The position numbers and the translations under genes are program-made. Below are positions 15,031-26,990 of a DNA stretch of 64,000 nt, piece after piece. Where the stretch lies: contig NC_080716.1 of NCBI RefSeq assembly GCF_019097595.1, positions 31,645,901 through 31,709,900 of the forward strand, in the 5' to 3' direction. Source of the stretch: Hemibagrus wyckioides. Taxonomy: Eukaryota > Chordata > Actinopteri > Siluriformes > Bagridae. The stretch's first letter is position 1. Each line of letters opens with the position of its first letter. A model generated the notes under the pieces. That model made no database searches. It saw nothing but the letters and a program-made list of their open reading frames with translations, and had not been told where the DNA came from.

Positions 15031-15154
15031 AAACGAGGAAGAAGTGAATATTGGTTTGTAACCAAACTCATCTCACACTACTGTATTAAACTTAATTCTG
15101 TGGAGTTCAAACCCAGATCTCAGATCAGATCACACATCATCCACAATACACAGA

Positions 15155-15204
<50 letters not shown>

Positions 15205-15482
15205 TAAAATTAAATGTGCCTAATTATTCACACAATAGGAACAATATTGTTTTTGTAGCTTTGGAAATAAGTATAAAAATAGTCACAATAACTAAAACAT
15301 TTAATAATGATTATCATCAATATTATCATTTAATAAAGAAAATGTATTTTATTTTATAGAATAATAAATAATACGTTTTCCACATGTGACTAAAACGATG
15401 CCATTTTCTAACTTCATGACATTATAACATGTGACATCCAAATATCTGACATCATGTGAATAATATGAGATTAAATATGAAG

Positions 15483-15487
<5 letters not shown>

Positions 15488-15529
<42 letters not shown>
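15488..15529. repeat. (GT)n microsatellite
   Basis: About 21 GT units upstream of chemokine gene 2. The same place in the paralogous segment near 24960 lacks it, so it grew after the duplication. Confidence 0.9.
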
Positions 15530-15530
<1 letters not shown>

Positions 15531-15675
15531 TGTGAGCACACAGGATCATGCAAAGTGGTCATTAGATTTTGATGTGGAGTGTAGGAGCTTCAAAGTAAAG
15601 GAAATGAAAGAGAAGAGTGGGGGAGGGGTGGACAGGAAGTCAGTTAGGTCATGGTTTAATTCAGGCTATAGCCAT

Positions 15676-16115
15676 CAGGTCCGATCCCACAGAAGATCTA
15701 CTGCAACACAAACTGCTGAATAAGTGACCGGTGTTTCTGATAGAAAGGAGTCAGATCACACAGAGCAGCACAGCTCACTGCATATGGAGCTGCAGAGTGT
15801 CAGAGTGACCATGCTAACTCCTGGACATCAAACAAAGCTCCAACAATGGACATCAGGAGGCCTGGTCTGATGTATAATGTTTTCTTTTACAAGAAAGCTA
15901 CAGAGTAGCTAGTTATGACCGCATAACTAAAAAGTTGAGCCAGAAGGTAACACAGACTCAATGCCATCCTGAAGTTAGGGCATCCTGGGATATTTCCTAA
16001 TGACAGTGGCCTCTTCTAGGAGGAAAATTAAAACAGCCACATTGTAAAAATTGTTCAGAAAGGAAACACTGTTGTCTTGGCCTCCAAATTTCCCATGATG
16101 CTCCATGTGTAAATG
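15676..16115 (+). mobile_element. Decayed Tc1-like transposase fragment
   Basis: Matches the middle of the Tc1-like element: GGTCCGATCCCACAGAAGAT, GATAGAAAGGAGTCAGATCA, CTCCAACAATGGACATCAG and, after an unrelated stretch (about 15890-15985), GACAGTGGCCTCTT and TTGGCCTCCAAATTTCCC. There are many frame breaks. Related pieces are at 25100-25370 and 25475-25700. Confidence 0.65.
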
Positions 16116-16187
16116 ATCTCACTGTAAAATGGTGAGGATTTGCAAGTTGTTTGAAGATGGCCTGATAACCCTTATAACTCAATGAGT

Positions 16188-16290
16188 CAAGTCAGGAGTC
16201 AAGAAGCTTTTATTGTCATTTCAACCATATACAGTTGGTGCAGTACAGAGTGAAATGAAACAACGGTCCTACAGGACCAGGGTGTATATA
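16188..16290 (-). mobile_element. LINE 3' end fragment
   Basis: Reverse-oriented 3' terminus (AAGAAGCTTTTATTGTCATT, TGGTGCAGTACAGAGTGAAA) of the LINE family seen at 17040-17250. Confidence 0.6.
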
Positions 16291-16349
16291 GAATGATATA
16301 TTCTCACCCTGAAATTCTTTTTTTTATCACAGATTTGTTGTCATTCCAT

Positions 16350-17900
16350 CCTCACCAACATCTGTTGGGTCGTGACGTTTTGGCTAAACGGTTAAACTGT
16401 TGTTTATCTTTTGAAGTAGGACGTCTTTTTCTCATTACTCTCTCATTAATCTCTGTTTTTCTCCTGTTATGTGTACATCTGACACGACTGAGGACTGTGA
16501 CAACCTGAAAATACCCATCAAACCTTCCAAATGGTGGTCCACACACTCCAACAACATAGGTCATGTACAGATATCACTGTATGTCGCTAACACTGTTCTG
16601 TTCATCAACTCCTGCCTATTGTAAACAATATCCTCTGTCTGTTGAGAAGGAGGAGGGTATTCAGTTTGTCATTGACTCTCTGCTTGAGCAGGTTGTTATT
16701 AAACCCACCTGTTCACCATACAATACACCTATCAACCCAGTAAGGAAAACTAATGGTAAGCACTACCATTTTATGCAAGATTTGTGTCGCATTTATGATC
16801 TAGTGATACCTATTATCCGAATAGTGCCTGATCTATATCATCTGCCATACCACATGATCATGATCATTTTACTGTTGTTGATCTCTGTGGTGCCTTTTTC
16901 AGTATCCCTGTCAGTGAGCAGATGCAGACGATCTTAGCCTTTACATTCAAACAATGACACGCCTACCTCAAGGGTTTATCGATTCACTGGCTGTGTTCTC
17001 GTCTGTGGTTCATTCTTCATTGTCATCACTCATCCTGCCAGAAGGCTTTTCTGCTCTCAGGGAAAGATGCAGAATGCTGTAGAATAGGCTCACTTCTCTT
17101 CACACACCTGGCCCAGTGTTTGTCCGCGTCACCTGTACTTTGTTTTTGTTCTGTGTAGCACCTCTGGTCCAGGAGGTATGTTGTTTCATTTCACTGTGTA
17201 CTGCATCAGCTATATATGGTTGAAGTGACAATAAAGCTTCTTCGACTTCAAGGTCTCGCTCTTCAATTCAGTAAGCCTCTGGTGCAGTATCTTGGGTATC
17301 ATCTCACAAGGACAGCTCAAACTCTTGTATGATCATCTGAGAGTCATAATGGAAGTCTATTCACTAAAAACACAGAAGAGTCTCCTCAGTTTTCTGGGAC
17401 TGATCAATTACTGCCTGTTCCACCAGTGCTGTCTCAGAGACATGCCTGATACTGTGGAATGGACTAAAGAAATGATGAACTTTTTCTGTTACCTCAAACA
17501 ATCCCTGAGCTCTGCCCCAGCTCTATGACTTCTGACTATTTCGTCTCTATGTCACCGAGGACAGGGGCACAACTGCTAGAGTCTTGGCCCAAGAGCATGG
17601 CGGTGGCTATCGTCCAGTAGCATATCTGTCTAAATCTCTCGATTCTGTGGCCTAATGGCCCAGCCTGTTTGTGTTCTGTTGCTGCCTCTGCTCTACTGGT
17701 CTCAGATGCTGAAGTAGTTGTCTTTTCATACCCACTTCCACTACATGCACCACATCAGGTAGTCACCATTCCTAATAATATTCAGACATAACACATAACA
17801 TTGTTCAGGCTATGAAGCCATCCTTTGTGCCACACAACATCTCACTATCAACCCTTAACAATCCGAAATAGCCCAGCCGTCCTCCTGCGCGGGAGTCTCT
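16350..17900 (+). pseudogene. Retrovirus-like pol remnant (protease end, RT, RNase H)
   Basis: An old endogenous retrovirus-like or LTR-element pol. In order along the plus strand: an LLGRD motif near 16363 typical of the end of a retroviral protease; an RT N-terminal region near 16620-16780 with SPYNTP; a VDLCGAFFSIPV stretch near 16870-16915; an LPQGF-like stretch near 16955; then, after an inserted LINE tail (17041-17250), the RT-RNase H connection with SFLGLINYC and LYVTEDRG (about 17290-17620). Stops and frameshifts occur throughout and no LTRs, gag or env were found, so it is not functional. Whether it belongs to the gamma/epsilon-type group is inference. Confidence 0.65.
17041..17250 (+). 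mobile_element. LINE 3' UTR inserted in the pol remnant
   Basis: Contains GTAGCACCTCTGGTCCAGGA, the CACTGTGTACTGCATCAGC block and the ending GACAATAAAGCTTCTTCGAC. It splits the retrovirus-like pol and is therefore the younger insertion. Confidence 0.65.
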
Positions 17901-17904
17901 TATT

Positions 17905-18500
17905 AAGCCCTAGGATAGGGGATGGGAGATGAGCTTTCATCAAACTTCACAGAAAGTAGAGATGCTACTGGGCTTTCTTGGTGATTGAGCTGAAATTCAG
18001 GGAGCAGGTGTGGTTCTCTGCCAGGTGAACACCAAGGATCCGCTGATGTTCAGTGGAGAATGATTGCTCTGTGCTCTTCTGAAGTCACATTCAGAAACAC
18101 GTTGTTGGCACTACACCAGATTGTTAGATGTTGTTCTTTGTCTCTGTTTATAGACTCATCGTTCTTGCTGATGAGACCCACCATGGTCATGTCATTTGCG
18201 AACTCGATGCACAGTCGTGAGCCCCAGTGGGTGGAGATGCTGTTCCGATCTGGACTCACAGAGCTCTCCTGGTCAGGAAGTCCAGGATCCAGTTACAGAG
18301 CGAGGTGTTGAGACCCAGAAGATGCTGAGGAATGATTGTTAAATGCTGAACTGAAGTCTAGAAACAGCATTCGTAGGTAAACAACAATTGCATCTTTGAG
18401 GTTATGGCTGATGTCTATCCTTCTTGCCATGTTGTAGACACACACCTGAATGCTCCAGAACACCAAACTGACAAAAGTTTCTACAATAACCAATAAGGTT
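17905..18500 (-). mobile_element. Rex1-like LINE reverse-transcriptase fragment
   Basis: On the minus strand the order is [11 protein letters not shown] (about 18390), then EFANDMTMVGLISKNDES (about 18200, with AND in place of the usual ADD catalytic box), a WCSANNVFLNV stretch, and a C-terminal part near 17910-18000. Frames shift between pieces. It is dead; the changed catalytic box is an extra sign of decay. Confidence 0.7.
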
Positions 18501-18689
18501 TCACTGATGCATACAATACAGTAATGCAGATGTCACAAAAGTCTTAAGCTTTAACCTCATTAATAACAAGGAAATGTTACAGTTCAACAAAAATGTTTTT
18601 ATTTTCTTTCAGTTAAAAGCTATTTTAGTAGAAATCAACTGTGCTTAATGGATAGTAGTGAAACACACAATTATGGGCCAAATAGTCAC

Positions 18690-18745
18690 ACATTATAATC
18701 AGTTTGGTGGACAAACACACACACTTACACACACACACACACACA

Positions 18746-18778
<33 letters not shown>

Positions 18779-18926
18779 CAATACAACAACAAACCTTTTC
18801 TAAATATAAAAGGTATTTTCTTTAATGGGGTAATTCAGTGACATATGGAAGTGGTGAGTAGGGACTTTCAGAACTGAAACACACACACACACACACACAC
18901 AGAGTTGCTCTCTCTTTCTCACACAC

Positions 18927-18971
<45 letters not shown>

Positions 18972-19110
18972 CATATATTTTAAGCCTTCTCAATCATATA
19001 AGGTGTGAATTTTCCTCATAATGCAAGTAATTAGCAGGGACTTTCAGAACTGAAACACACATTCTAAGCTTTCCTAATTATAAAAGCATTTGAATTTCCC
19101 TCCTAACATA
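18690..19110. repeat. CA-rich repeats with an AAAAGGTGTGAAT-like core
   Basis: Two to three tandem copies of a unit made of long (CA)n runs, a TTCTAAGCCTTCC-like piece, an AAAAGGTGTGAATTTTCC-like core and GGGACTTTCAGAACTGAAAC. Further copies are at 27150-27330 and 36640-36790, each in a stretch between chemokine segments. Confidence 0.6.
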
Positions 19111-19424
19111 CATATGATATGATATAGTAAGTGACATATTCATAGGATGAGCAGGGAGTTTTAGCACTTCAGCACACAGCTGTGGTACACTGCAGTACAC
19201 CTGTAGTATAGTGAAATACAGCAGCAGTACTCCTGCTAATCAAAGAACCTAAACCTTTATCATCCGTACCATCTACTCTGAATTATTCCATGTAATGACA
19301 CTCCACAGTTTTATCCACATCTCTTACATCATGAAGCTTGACTTTAAATCAGAGAGTATACCACCCCTCACCTAATGTCCTGTTAAAGGCTGTAATTTAA
19401 TCAGATTTATAAATTGTCATTCTT

Positions 19425-19740
19425 GTGATTTTAATTAGTTTAAACCATTTAATAATCCTTACAGCACTAGTCCATAAGGTGTTTGAGAGTCTTATCAAGA
19501 ACTCCATCTGCTCCACCACTCCCAACACCATGAACCCACTCCAGATCACCAACCACCTCAATGGCTCTACAGATGACTCCATCTCCCATGCACTTTACAT
19601 TACCCTCACCCACACGGATAGCAACAAGTGGATCTCTGTGAGGCTGCTATTCATAAACTACAGCTCAGCCTTCAAAACCGCAATCCCCACACAGGTTGGG
19701 GTCCAAGAGCATGGCACTCAGTCAACAGTGTGTCAATGAT
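19425..19740 (+). mobile_element. LINE RT N-terminal fragment
   Basis: The open stretch reads KVFESLIKNSI, NPLQITNHLNGSTDDSISHA and LLFINYSSAF, matching the region between the endonuclease linker and RT palm of Rex1-like LINEs. It is truncated on both sides. Confidence 0.7.
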
Positions 19741-20589
19741 TGCTGGTTAATATTTGTCAGGGTTTTAGCAAAATATGCGATTCTCTCCTGATCCTTTACT
19801 TTTACTTTCCTAATACTTTTTAAGCAAAGTAGTTTCTCCACAGAGACTTTCCCATGTTGTTTCTTCCAAATATAGCATAGCACTACAGTGTCCTCATTTG
19901 TTTATATATTTGATGCCTTATTTTTATATCATTGGTGGGAAGGATGTAATCACTAATATTTACACTTTAAAAGGTCACTGGTATCACTGTCATATTAGTT
20001 GCTTACACAGACCTGTATAAGATAGAATTGAGCTTTACAAATGCTATTTAAACACTGAAATAGAGCAATAAACTCAGGACCACAGCCTCCAGTAATGATG
20101 TCATTTGTGATTAACAAGCTAGAAACTCTAACCATGTTTTCACAGTAACAGGGGGTGAGTATTAATGCAACTTGAAGCTGAAGCTCTTTAACTAGCCCAT
20201 GGTAGACCAGAGCACCACACTAACACACTTTATATTGGTTTCTCTTCTAATTGTTACTCACCTCTATCTTTTAGACCTAGATCCAAGTTTTCCAAACACC
20301 AAGTTCTTTTCCTGATGTGGCCTCCTAACTTGAACAGCAGGTGTTTCAGTTTAAAAGAAGAATATTTGCTAAACTCTAGACTGTGATATATTTTTAAACT
20401 AAAGACAAGATCAATGTAATGTTAATATCCTGAAGTACATCTTTCAGTCCTGTTATCACCAGCATCTCTTTATTCTCTCTCTTGATGATAAATAAGAAAA
20501 AAAATGTAAATTGCAAAACTCAAGAAGACACTAGAAAGTTACAGCATTAATGTAAACCTGTGATTTGCAGCTGCACTACTTGTAATATC
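19741..20589. other. Intergenic, nothing recognised
   Basis: AT-rich sequence without a supportable gene, RNA or named repeat. Confidence 0.4.
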
Positions 20590-21330
20590 ATGGGGCAAAT
20601 CCGTGGCCACGGTACCGTAGTACCTTAGTACCTTGCAAGTAATCGACACACGGCACCTGCTCATACTGCTACCCAGCCTCACTCAGTGTACGGTGATGTA
20701 CTCCTACCCCCTGCCACTCTTCCCTACCACTATCCCTGGAGCTACGGACAGAACAATACTTTACAAAGCTGGACCTTTGTTGAGCATAAAACCTGGTGAG
20801 GATTTACAAAGTGGACAAATGGAGGTTGTTCAGTACCACCACTGACCAGTATGAATTTACGTCATACCATATGCCCCCTCTGTGTTCTAATACCTTGTGA
20901 ATGACGTGTTGAGAAATATACTGGGGAAGTTTATTGTTGCCTACAGAGATAACATCTCTAACTGGTCTACTGCCACACTTATGACATGCATGTTCAGCAC
21001 ATCTGCCATGTGCTATGCTGTCTCCTCAACCACCAGCTATATGTCAAAGGTTAACCACACGGACTGTGAAGAATCTGCAGGGTTTCTTGGGGTTTGGCAA
21101 CTTTAACACTTTATCAGGGGTTAATCTCTCTCTCACTCATGGCTCTGGTGTTGAGCGATCTGAAGTGTCTAGCTTGGAATCCAGAGGCGGATCAACACCC
21201 AAGTGAAATATTCACAGACCATAAAAACCTTAAGTATTTATGCACTGCCTCCACCAGAGGCAAGCAAGCTGATCCCTATTCTTTTCCTGCTTCCACTTCA
21301 CCATTACTTTCCATCCAGAGTCTATAAACA
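20590..21330 (+). mobile_element. Ty3/gypsy-like RT and RNase H remnant
   Basis: The plus-strand frames give a run similar to gypsy RT: KPGEDLQSG, YVIPYAPSVFQ, YLVNDVLRNILGKFIVAYRD, then GFLGV, and finally an RNase H-like FTDHKNLKYL near 21215. The usual Asp-Asp box after VAY appears as RDN, and several stops interrupt the frame. No LTR was found. Confidence 0.6.
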
Positions 21331-21834
21331 TTAAATGTGACACCTCATGCTGCACACACTCTCTCAGAACACAGGCTCAGACCGCAGGTTCAGGTTCAGG
21401 TGCAATTCACTGGCAAATAAGTCAGGTCATATCCCAGGATGTTGTGTCCTAACGTCCTGTTATTCTTCCCACCTCTCTCATATCAGAACTTATGTTACTG
21501 AGAGCCTACAGTGGAAGTGCTCGATAGAGGATAGACCATTTAATTTGTGTCATCATATAAAGGTAGTGTTAGCATCAAACAGGAAACTGACAACACAAAT
21601 CGTAGAATATAGTAGACAAAATTACTGATTCTTTAGGTAGTTGTTTTTAAATAAGGTTATAAAGATGTAATGATTACTATACTGATTAATGTATATAATT
21701 ATAAGATATACTGTAACTAACTTAACCCTCTCCCCTGACCCTTGTCAGGATGCCCAGTGCCTTCTTCCTCATCCTTGCAGCAGGGCCCTGGCAGCAGTGG
21801 AGAGAGGAGGACCCAGAAGAGCCAACCTAAAAAC
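21331..21834. other. Intergenic, nothing recognised
   Basis: No gene or assignable repeat. Some of it may be the tail of the gypsy-like remnant. Confidence 0.35.
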
Positions 21835-21975
21835 CTTTAAAATATATCCCCATTTTGAGAAGTCCCTCGAGTTTTCAGCCCATAAAGTGTTTCAAAAGCA
21901 TAATTTCAGTGGGCATGGTCATTTTTACTGCATGGAACCACCACTTGAGGGCGCTGATGCTCAGTACGTATAGCA
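21835..21975. repeat. Dispersed repeat with CCACCACTTGAGGGCGCTG
   Basis: Second copy of the repeat at 12630-12775, again on the 3' side of a chemokine gene; it shares CCTCGAGTTTTCAG and TTTTTACTGCATGGAACC. Confidence 0.5.
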
Positions 21976-22909
21976 CACGTACACAGGTGATTCAGTCTCT
22001 ATTCACTGAGTCAGTACATTTGATCTATAGTGTTGATTCTTCTGGCTTCTACATGATTCATTGCCTTTTTAAATTAAAACAGACAAAGTGTGTGATATGT
22101 GGGGGTTTGGGAGAGGAGGGTGTGCTTTGAGGGGGCCACGATATTATTTATTTAGATAACAAAGGGGGCTTGACTGAAAAATTTGGGGTAGAGAGAGACA
22201 GAAAGAGACAGAGAGTCTGTTTTCATGTTAAATGACGGTTTCCTCAAAGAACCTTCATATCCACAGTTACACAAGTCTGCTGAGCTTTCTGTTTAAGGAT
22301 TTACCCACAAGATGGCGACAGTGAAGCATGCTGCACAGAAAAACACCACAGGAAACTCATTCTGTCATCTTGTTAAACTACATTATTTCTTTTATTTGTC
22401 TTCACTGCATAGAATCACACTTTTCTATCTATGTGTATATTTCTGTATCAGTCAGTCTACATAAATACACAGAAATGTGGATGATGTGAACTTCTGCATG
22501 AACCAGAAACACGTCTCATAATACAGTGATTATTTATTGACCTTCAGCCTTCTACTATTTTGTGACAATTCAAACCACTAGTAAGAGAGAAAGAATACAC
22601 ATGTTGAAAAAAGAAGGTAGAACATGTAATTATATTGTATATTGCAGGTCATTTTAAATTAAAAATGAGAAAATTTTAACAGAGAATGAAACAATCAGCC
22701 ATATGTTAAAAAGAAGAAGAAGAAAATAAAATCTCTGAAACTTAAGATGAAATTAATGCATGAAAATAAATGAATTCATGTCAGCAGTTTATAGAATAAA
22801 TCATTTTATGTTCATATATATTAGAAAAAGATTTATTCCTCCTGTCTGATTATATAAAAAGTGCATTTTGTGAAAGAAATATTCATTCCTTATTAATGGA
22901 GATTAATAA

Positions 22910-24172
22910 TTAATTCTTTGTAGAATTGCTCAGGCTGTCAAACAGACGCTGGTCAATTTTGTTTATGCGATCCTGCACCCACTCGACACTGGGATCTCCA
23001 CACCGCTGACCACCGTTCTTCAGGGTAAAGCTGCAGAGGAGAGAGAAGATTTACATCAGTGTGAAACTGTAATAAAATCAGAAAATCAGACACTCTGACA
23101 CGCCCCAAACCTCCAAGATAATATAAAGTTAGATTCTGTTACACACAACCATAAAGAAACAATAGACATGAAAATACTAACTTTTTTATTAATTAAATTT
23201 AATTGAATAAATAAACAAGGGTCTGAAAACTTACATGACTCCAGGTTTTGAACACCAAATATCTGTTTCTTCATACGCTGTAATGACTCTTACAGGGATT
23301 GGTTTATTCTGAAATCTGAAACAGCACTGATCTGGTCCATTTGGATCTGTGTGAAAACATTTCTGCATTTAGTTCTGTGATTAAATGTTCAATAAGAAAA
23401 TATTAGACACTTTTATATCTAGTATCAGATGCAGACTGTTGTAGCTATTAAACTGTATTATGTCACAGTTGAATTCTGGACTCTGATTGGTCAGAAGGTG
23501 TTGATTAGTTTTCTATAACAGCAGCTCTGACAGTAGTGCAGGTTTATATTAATGCACTGATGCTAATACGTTATCATTTCCATAGCAACAGCTCATTCAC
23601 AGGGACATGTACAGCAAACCTGACCCATTAACAGATATAAAAACTTGTGTGTCCAGTGTCATGAGTCTCCAGTGTCAGGGCTTTGGTTTTAAACCTCAGG
23701 TTTCCCAACATCTGGAGGACAGAGGAGTTTACACTTTGCAGTTTTTCAGTAATGCGACAAGCTTGCTTTTTTGTCTTGTAAATTGAGAGAGAATAAAAAG
23801 AGAGGCTGTAAAGGAACGACTGTTTATAATTGCTATAATAAAAGTGAGAACAGGAAATAATTTGTTTTAGCAACACTGATTATAATTATAAACAGACAAA
23901 ATATATTTCTTTAATAAATCAAAATTGTAACTATTGAAACTCTGCTGTGGTGTAAGAGTAATAAAACACTTGGGGACATGCTGTTACAGGAGAATCATCA
24001 ACTTTCCAGTGGTAACAGTAACTCTGCTTCATCACACCACATCACTCAGTATTTTACTGTAACAGTGCGACAAACACACAGGGGTTTATTAACACTGCTT
24101 ATTTTCAGCAACCTGCTCGTCTTTTTAGGAAATTCAGCATCACAATAAACCAGGAGTTTACTACTACTACTG

Positions 24173-24220
<48 letters not shown>

Positions 24221-24314
24221 TTTAAAAGATGAACTTTATCTTACTCTGGGCTGTTGTGAAGGACTGAAGGCAGGCGAGACCCAGCAGAACCAGCAGGAGA
24301 GAGCGAGAGATCAT
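22910..24314 (-). CDS. CC chemokine (gene 3), three exons
   Basis: Exons are 24314-24245 (70 nt), 23346-23235 (112 nt) and 23030-22910 (121 nt), with GT-AG borders, giving 100 residues ending in TAA. The signal peptide is the same as in gene 2. Exon 2 has NGPDQCCFRFQ and DIWCSKPGV; exon 3 has FTLKNGGQRCGDP and a helix beginning EWVQDRINKI. All four family cysteines are present. Differences from gene 2 fall mainly before the CC pair, in the loop around TAYEETDIW and at the C terminus. A TATA box lies at 24411-24418. The product should be a secreted chemokine; receptor specificity cannot be read from the sequence. Confidence 0.9.
23461..23610. repeat. Dispersed CTGATTGGTCAGAAGG repeat (intron 1)
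   Basis: Same family as at 6781 and 14301. Confidence 0.55.
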
Positions 24315-24540
24315 GACTGCTGATGATGTTGATGAAGATGATGATGATGATAAAGATATTGACGGTCAGGAGCAGAATGATATTATTACGGAGATCACCC
24401 CACTCTTCAGTTTATATAGTTGGTGAGGGGAGTGGGAGAGTGTGGTTTGGGTGTTTAGGTGACAAAAAAAGTTCCGCTTTGACTCAGAGCCCAAAAAATA
24501 ATAAAACCATCTATCACAGGAAACCCGGCTGCGGTTAGAG
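24315..24540 (-). promoter_or_regulatory. Promoter and 5' UTR of chemokine gene 3
   Basis: The TATA box is at 24411-24418. Shared blocks are GTTTAGGTGAC (near 24453) and CACAGGAAACCCGGCTGCGG (24516-24535). The 5' UTR is CAT-rich. Confidence 0.6.
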
Positions 24541-25099
24541 CAGCTAAAATGAGGAAGAACTGAATGTTTAACACTTTGTGACCAAACTCATCTCACTCTA
24601 ATGAAATAAAGTTAAAAATGCAACTTTATTATTATTGCAACATTAATTCCCAGGTCTCAGATCAGCTCACACATCATCCACCAGACACAGAGATTAAAAA
24701 TCTAATAATATTAATATTGATAATACTAATAATATTTTTACAATAGTCATTTTTTATCTTAAAAATAATCCCAGCACATAAAGCTCATCATTTCACTAAG
24801 GTAATTATATAAAATTTATACATATGTAATATATTTTATATAATCATGTGTTTTCATATGTGACTTAAAAACATGGAAAATGTTCAGTTTTCTCACTTGA
24901 TGCTATAATAACTGAACATCAGTACGTCAAATATGACAAAAAAATGATTCAGATGTGATGTGAGTGTAATACACAGGTTCATGAAGTGATCATAGTGATG
25001 TGTAAGAGCTTTGTATGAAGGTAGAAAGAGAAGAGTGGGGGAGGGGTGGACAGGAAGTTAATTAGGTCATGGTTTAATTTGTCAAAGCTGCTTGGGCCT

Positions 25100-25370
25100 C
25101 ATGTGGAGCAAAGACTAGACATCAGGTCCGATCCCACAGAATCGGACTACTGCAACACAACTACTGCAACACAAACTGCTGAATAAGTGACTGGTGTCTC
25201 TGATAGAAAGGAGTCAGATCACACAGAGCAGCACAGCTCACTGCATATGGAGCTGCAGAGTGTCAGAGTGACCATGCTAACTCCTGGACACTACCCAAAG
25301 CTCCAACAATGGACATCAGAACTGGACCAGGGAACATTGGAAGAGGCCTACTGGCTTAGTTTACAGAGTG
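25100..25370 (+). mobile_element. Decayed Tc1-like transposase fragment
   Basis: Corresponds to 15676-15880 with the same internal deletions, so it was carried by the segmental duplication. It retains CAGGTCCGATCCCACAGAAT and GGACATCAGAACTGGACCAG. Confidence 0.65.
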
Positions 25371-25474
25371 AAATGTAAGAGCTTTATATGAAAGTAGAAA
25401 GAGAAGAGTGGACAGGAAGTTAATTAGGCCATGGTTTAATATGTCAAAACTGCTTGGGAGCGAAGTCTAGACCA

Positions 25475-25700
25475 ACTGGTCCGATACTACAGAAGCTCCA
25501 CTGCAACAAAAACTGCTGAATAAGTGACTTGTGTCTCTGATAAGGAGTCAGATCACACAGAGCATCACATCCTGCTACATACATACATAAAAAAAGTATG
25601 TAAAAAAGATCGCGCCAGGATGCACTATGGGAAGGTGGCAAGCTGGCAAAGGCATGGATGTTCTGGGAACACATGTTCTGCTGGGAAACCTTGGGTCATA
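25475..25700 (+). mobile_element. Decayed Tc1-like fragment, further copy
   Basis: Starts as a third copy of the preceding fragment, then runs to CGCCAGGATGCACTATGGGA and TTCTGCTGGGAAACCTTGGG, which lie further 3' in the Tc1 transposase. Confidence 0.6.
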
Positions 25701-25714
25701 TATTTGTCACTAAT

Positions 25715-25830
25715 GAGATCCTGTGCAATGGGTTGGTCCTCTGTCCAGGTTGTTCCCCACCTTGTGCCCCAAATCCTATATGGATAGGCTCCAGGCTCCC
25801 CACAACCTTAAGTGATACAGAAAGTAGGTG
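25715..25830 (+). mobile_element. SINE-like tail fragment
   Basis: GTCCAGGTTGTTCCCCACCT followed by GATAGGCTCCAGGCTCCCC matches the 3' half of the fish SINE seen in longer form at 34895-35165. Confidence 0.55.
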
Positions 25831-25899
25831 GATCCCTAATGAGCAACCCAGAGGTGACAGGAGCAAAGAGAATGAGGCAGAAACTGTGATAGGAACCTG

Positions 25900-26440
25900 A
25901 TCCTAAAGGAAACCCATTCTAATCTGGATGACACCAACTATATAATTCCTCTTTATAACTGTGAACTAGAAGGTCCAAAAGTGCAAATGCGTTACCGGGA
26001 AAATCGTGCTAGTTTTAACATGAAGTCTGTCTTAATGAAATGATAAGCTGTTCATGGAGACTTGAGTGCAAATCTGTTAGTGGCAGCTGCAGTCCAAAAC
26101 CATCTTCATGGTTTCTAAGTGGTACTATCCACAGACATTTTATGTATCTTGAGGCTGGCCATGTATTTCATCCTCATCAGTGAGCAACTTCCAAGTTATC
26201 AGACTCTAACCTGAAGGCAGGTCTGGAGAGCAGGAGTGAACAATGGTGAATTCAAATGCGGTTTGAAGATTGTTTGGAGATGGCCTTATAACCCTTATAA
26301 TTTGTTAAGCAGAAACAATTGTTTCTCTGAGGTCATGGCTAATGTCGTTTCTTCTTGGCATGACCCCTGAGTGCTCGAGTACACCACAATAAGCCAAAGG
26401 TTAAACACGATTTGGTTAGTAAAATTTCATTTAAGCCTTA
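25900..26440. other. Intergenic, probably old repeat
   Basis: No gene seen. The piece near 26330-26395 resembles minus-strand LINE RT sequence like that at 18400-18480. The rest is unassigned. Confidence 0.35.
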
Positions 26441-26470
26441 ACATCCACACCATGTCTTCATGGCATTGCT

Positions 26471-26990
26471 TTGTGCACAGGGATGTTGTCAGGCCACTTC
26501 AGGTGCTTAACAGACTTTAAACTTCCCTCTCAGGTGCTAAGGACTTTCTACACCTGCATTAATGACAGCATCCTGTCGAGAACTATCACAGCCTGGTTTG
26601 GGAACAGCACCAGACAGGACAAGCGAGCTCTTCAGAGGGTGGTGCAATCAGCTGTCCGTACCATGTGCACTGAGCTCCCTAAACTGGAGTCTATCTACAG
26701 CAAGCACTCCTGGACAAAGACCAGGAAGCAAGTGAAAGGCCTCAGCCATCCTGACAATGGACTCTTTTCTCTGTTGTGTTCAGGGAAGCACTTCTGCTCC
26801 TTGAAAGTAAACACAGAGAGAATGAGCAAGCCCTTCGGGCCATCAGACAAGGAGAACACAAAGAGCTTGGACTTTTTCTGGACTTCTGCCATAACACCCC
26901 CTTCCTCAGCTGGACTTTTGCACAACAGTTCAGTTTCACTACATGCACGTTTTGGCACTTTACCAATATATACTATATAATATTCTACAT
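26471..26990 (+). mobile_element. Rex1-like LINE, C-terminal ORF fragment
   Basis: A 169-codon open frame reads VLRTFYTCINDSILSRTITA, then WFGNSTRQDKRALQRVVQSA, KLESIYS, SHPDNGLFSLLCSGKHFCSL. This order is typical of the C-terminal region of Rex1-like non-LTR elements, and the same region is seen at 10791 and 28380. The open frame ends outside any full element, so this is a 5'-truncated copy. Confidence 0.75.

Larger units (their letters stand above)
13320..15900. repeat. Segmental duplication copy A
   Basis: Colinear with 22440-25370. Shared stretches lie 3' of the gene (for example TATTTATTGACCTTCA), through all exons and introns, across the promoter, and out to a common Tc1 fragment more than 0.8 kb upstream. 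It contains chemokine gene 2. Confidence 0.7.
22440..25370. repeat. Segmental duplication copy B
   Basis: Colinear with 13320-15900 (see there) and contains chemokine gene 3. A partial third copy of the upstream end follows directly at 25374-25600. Confidence 0.7.
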
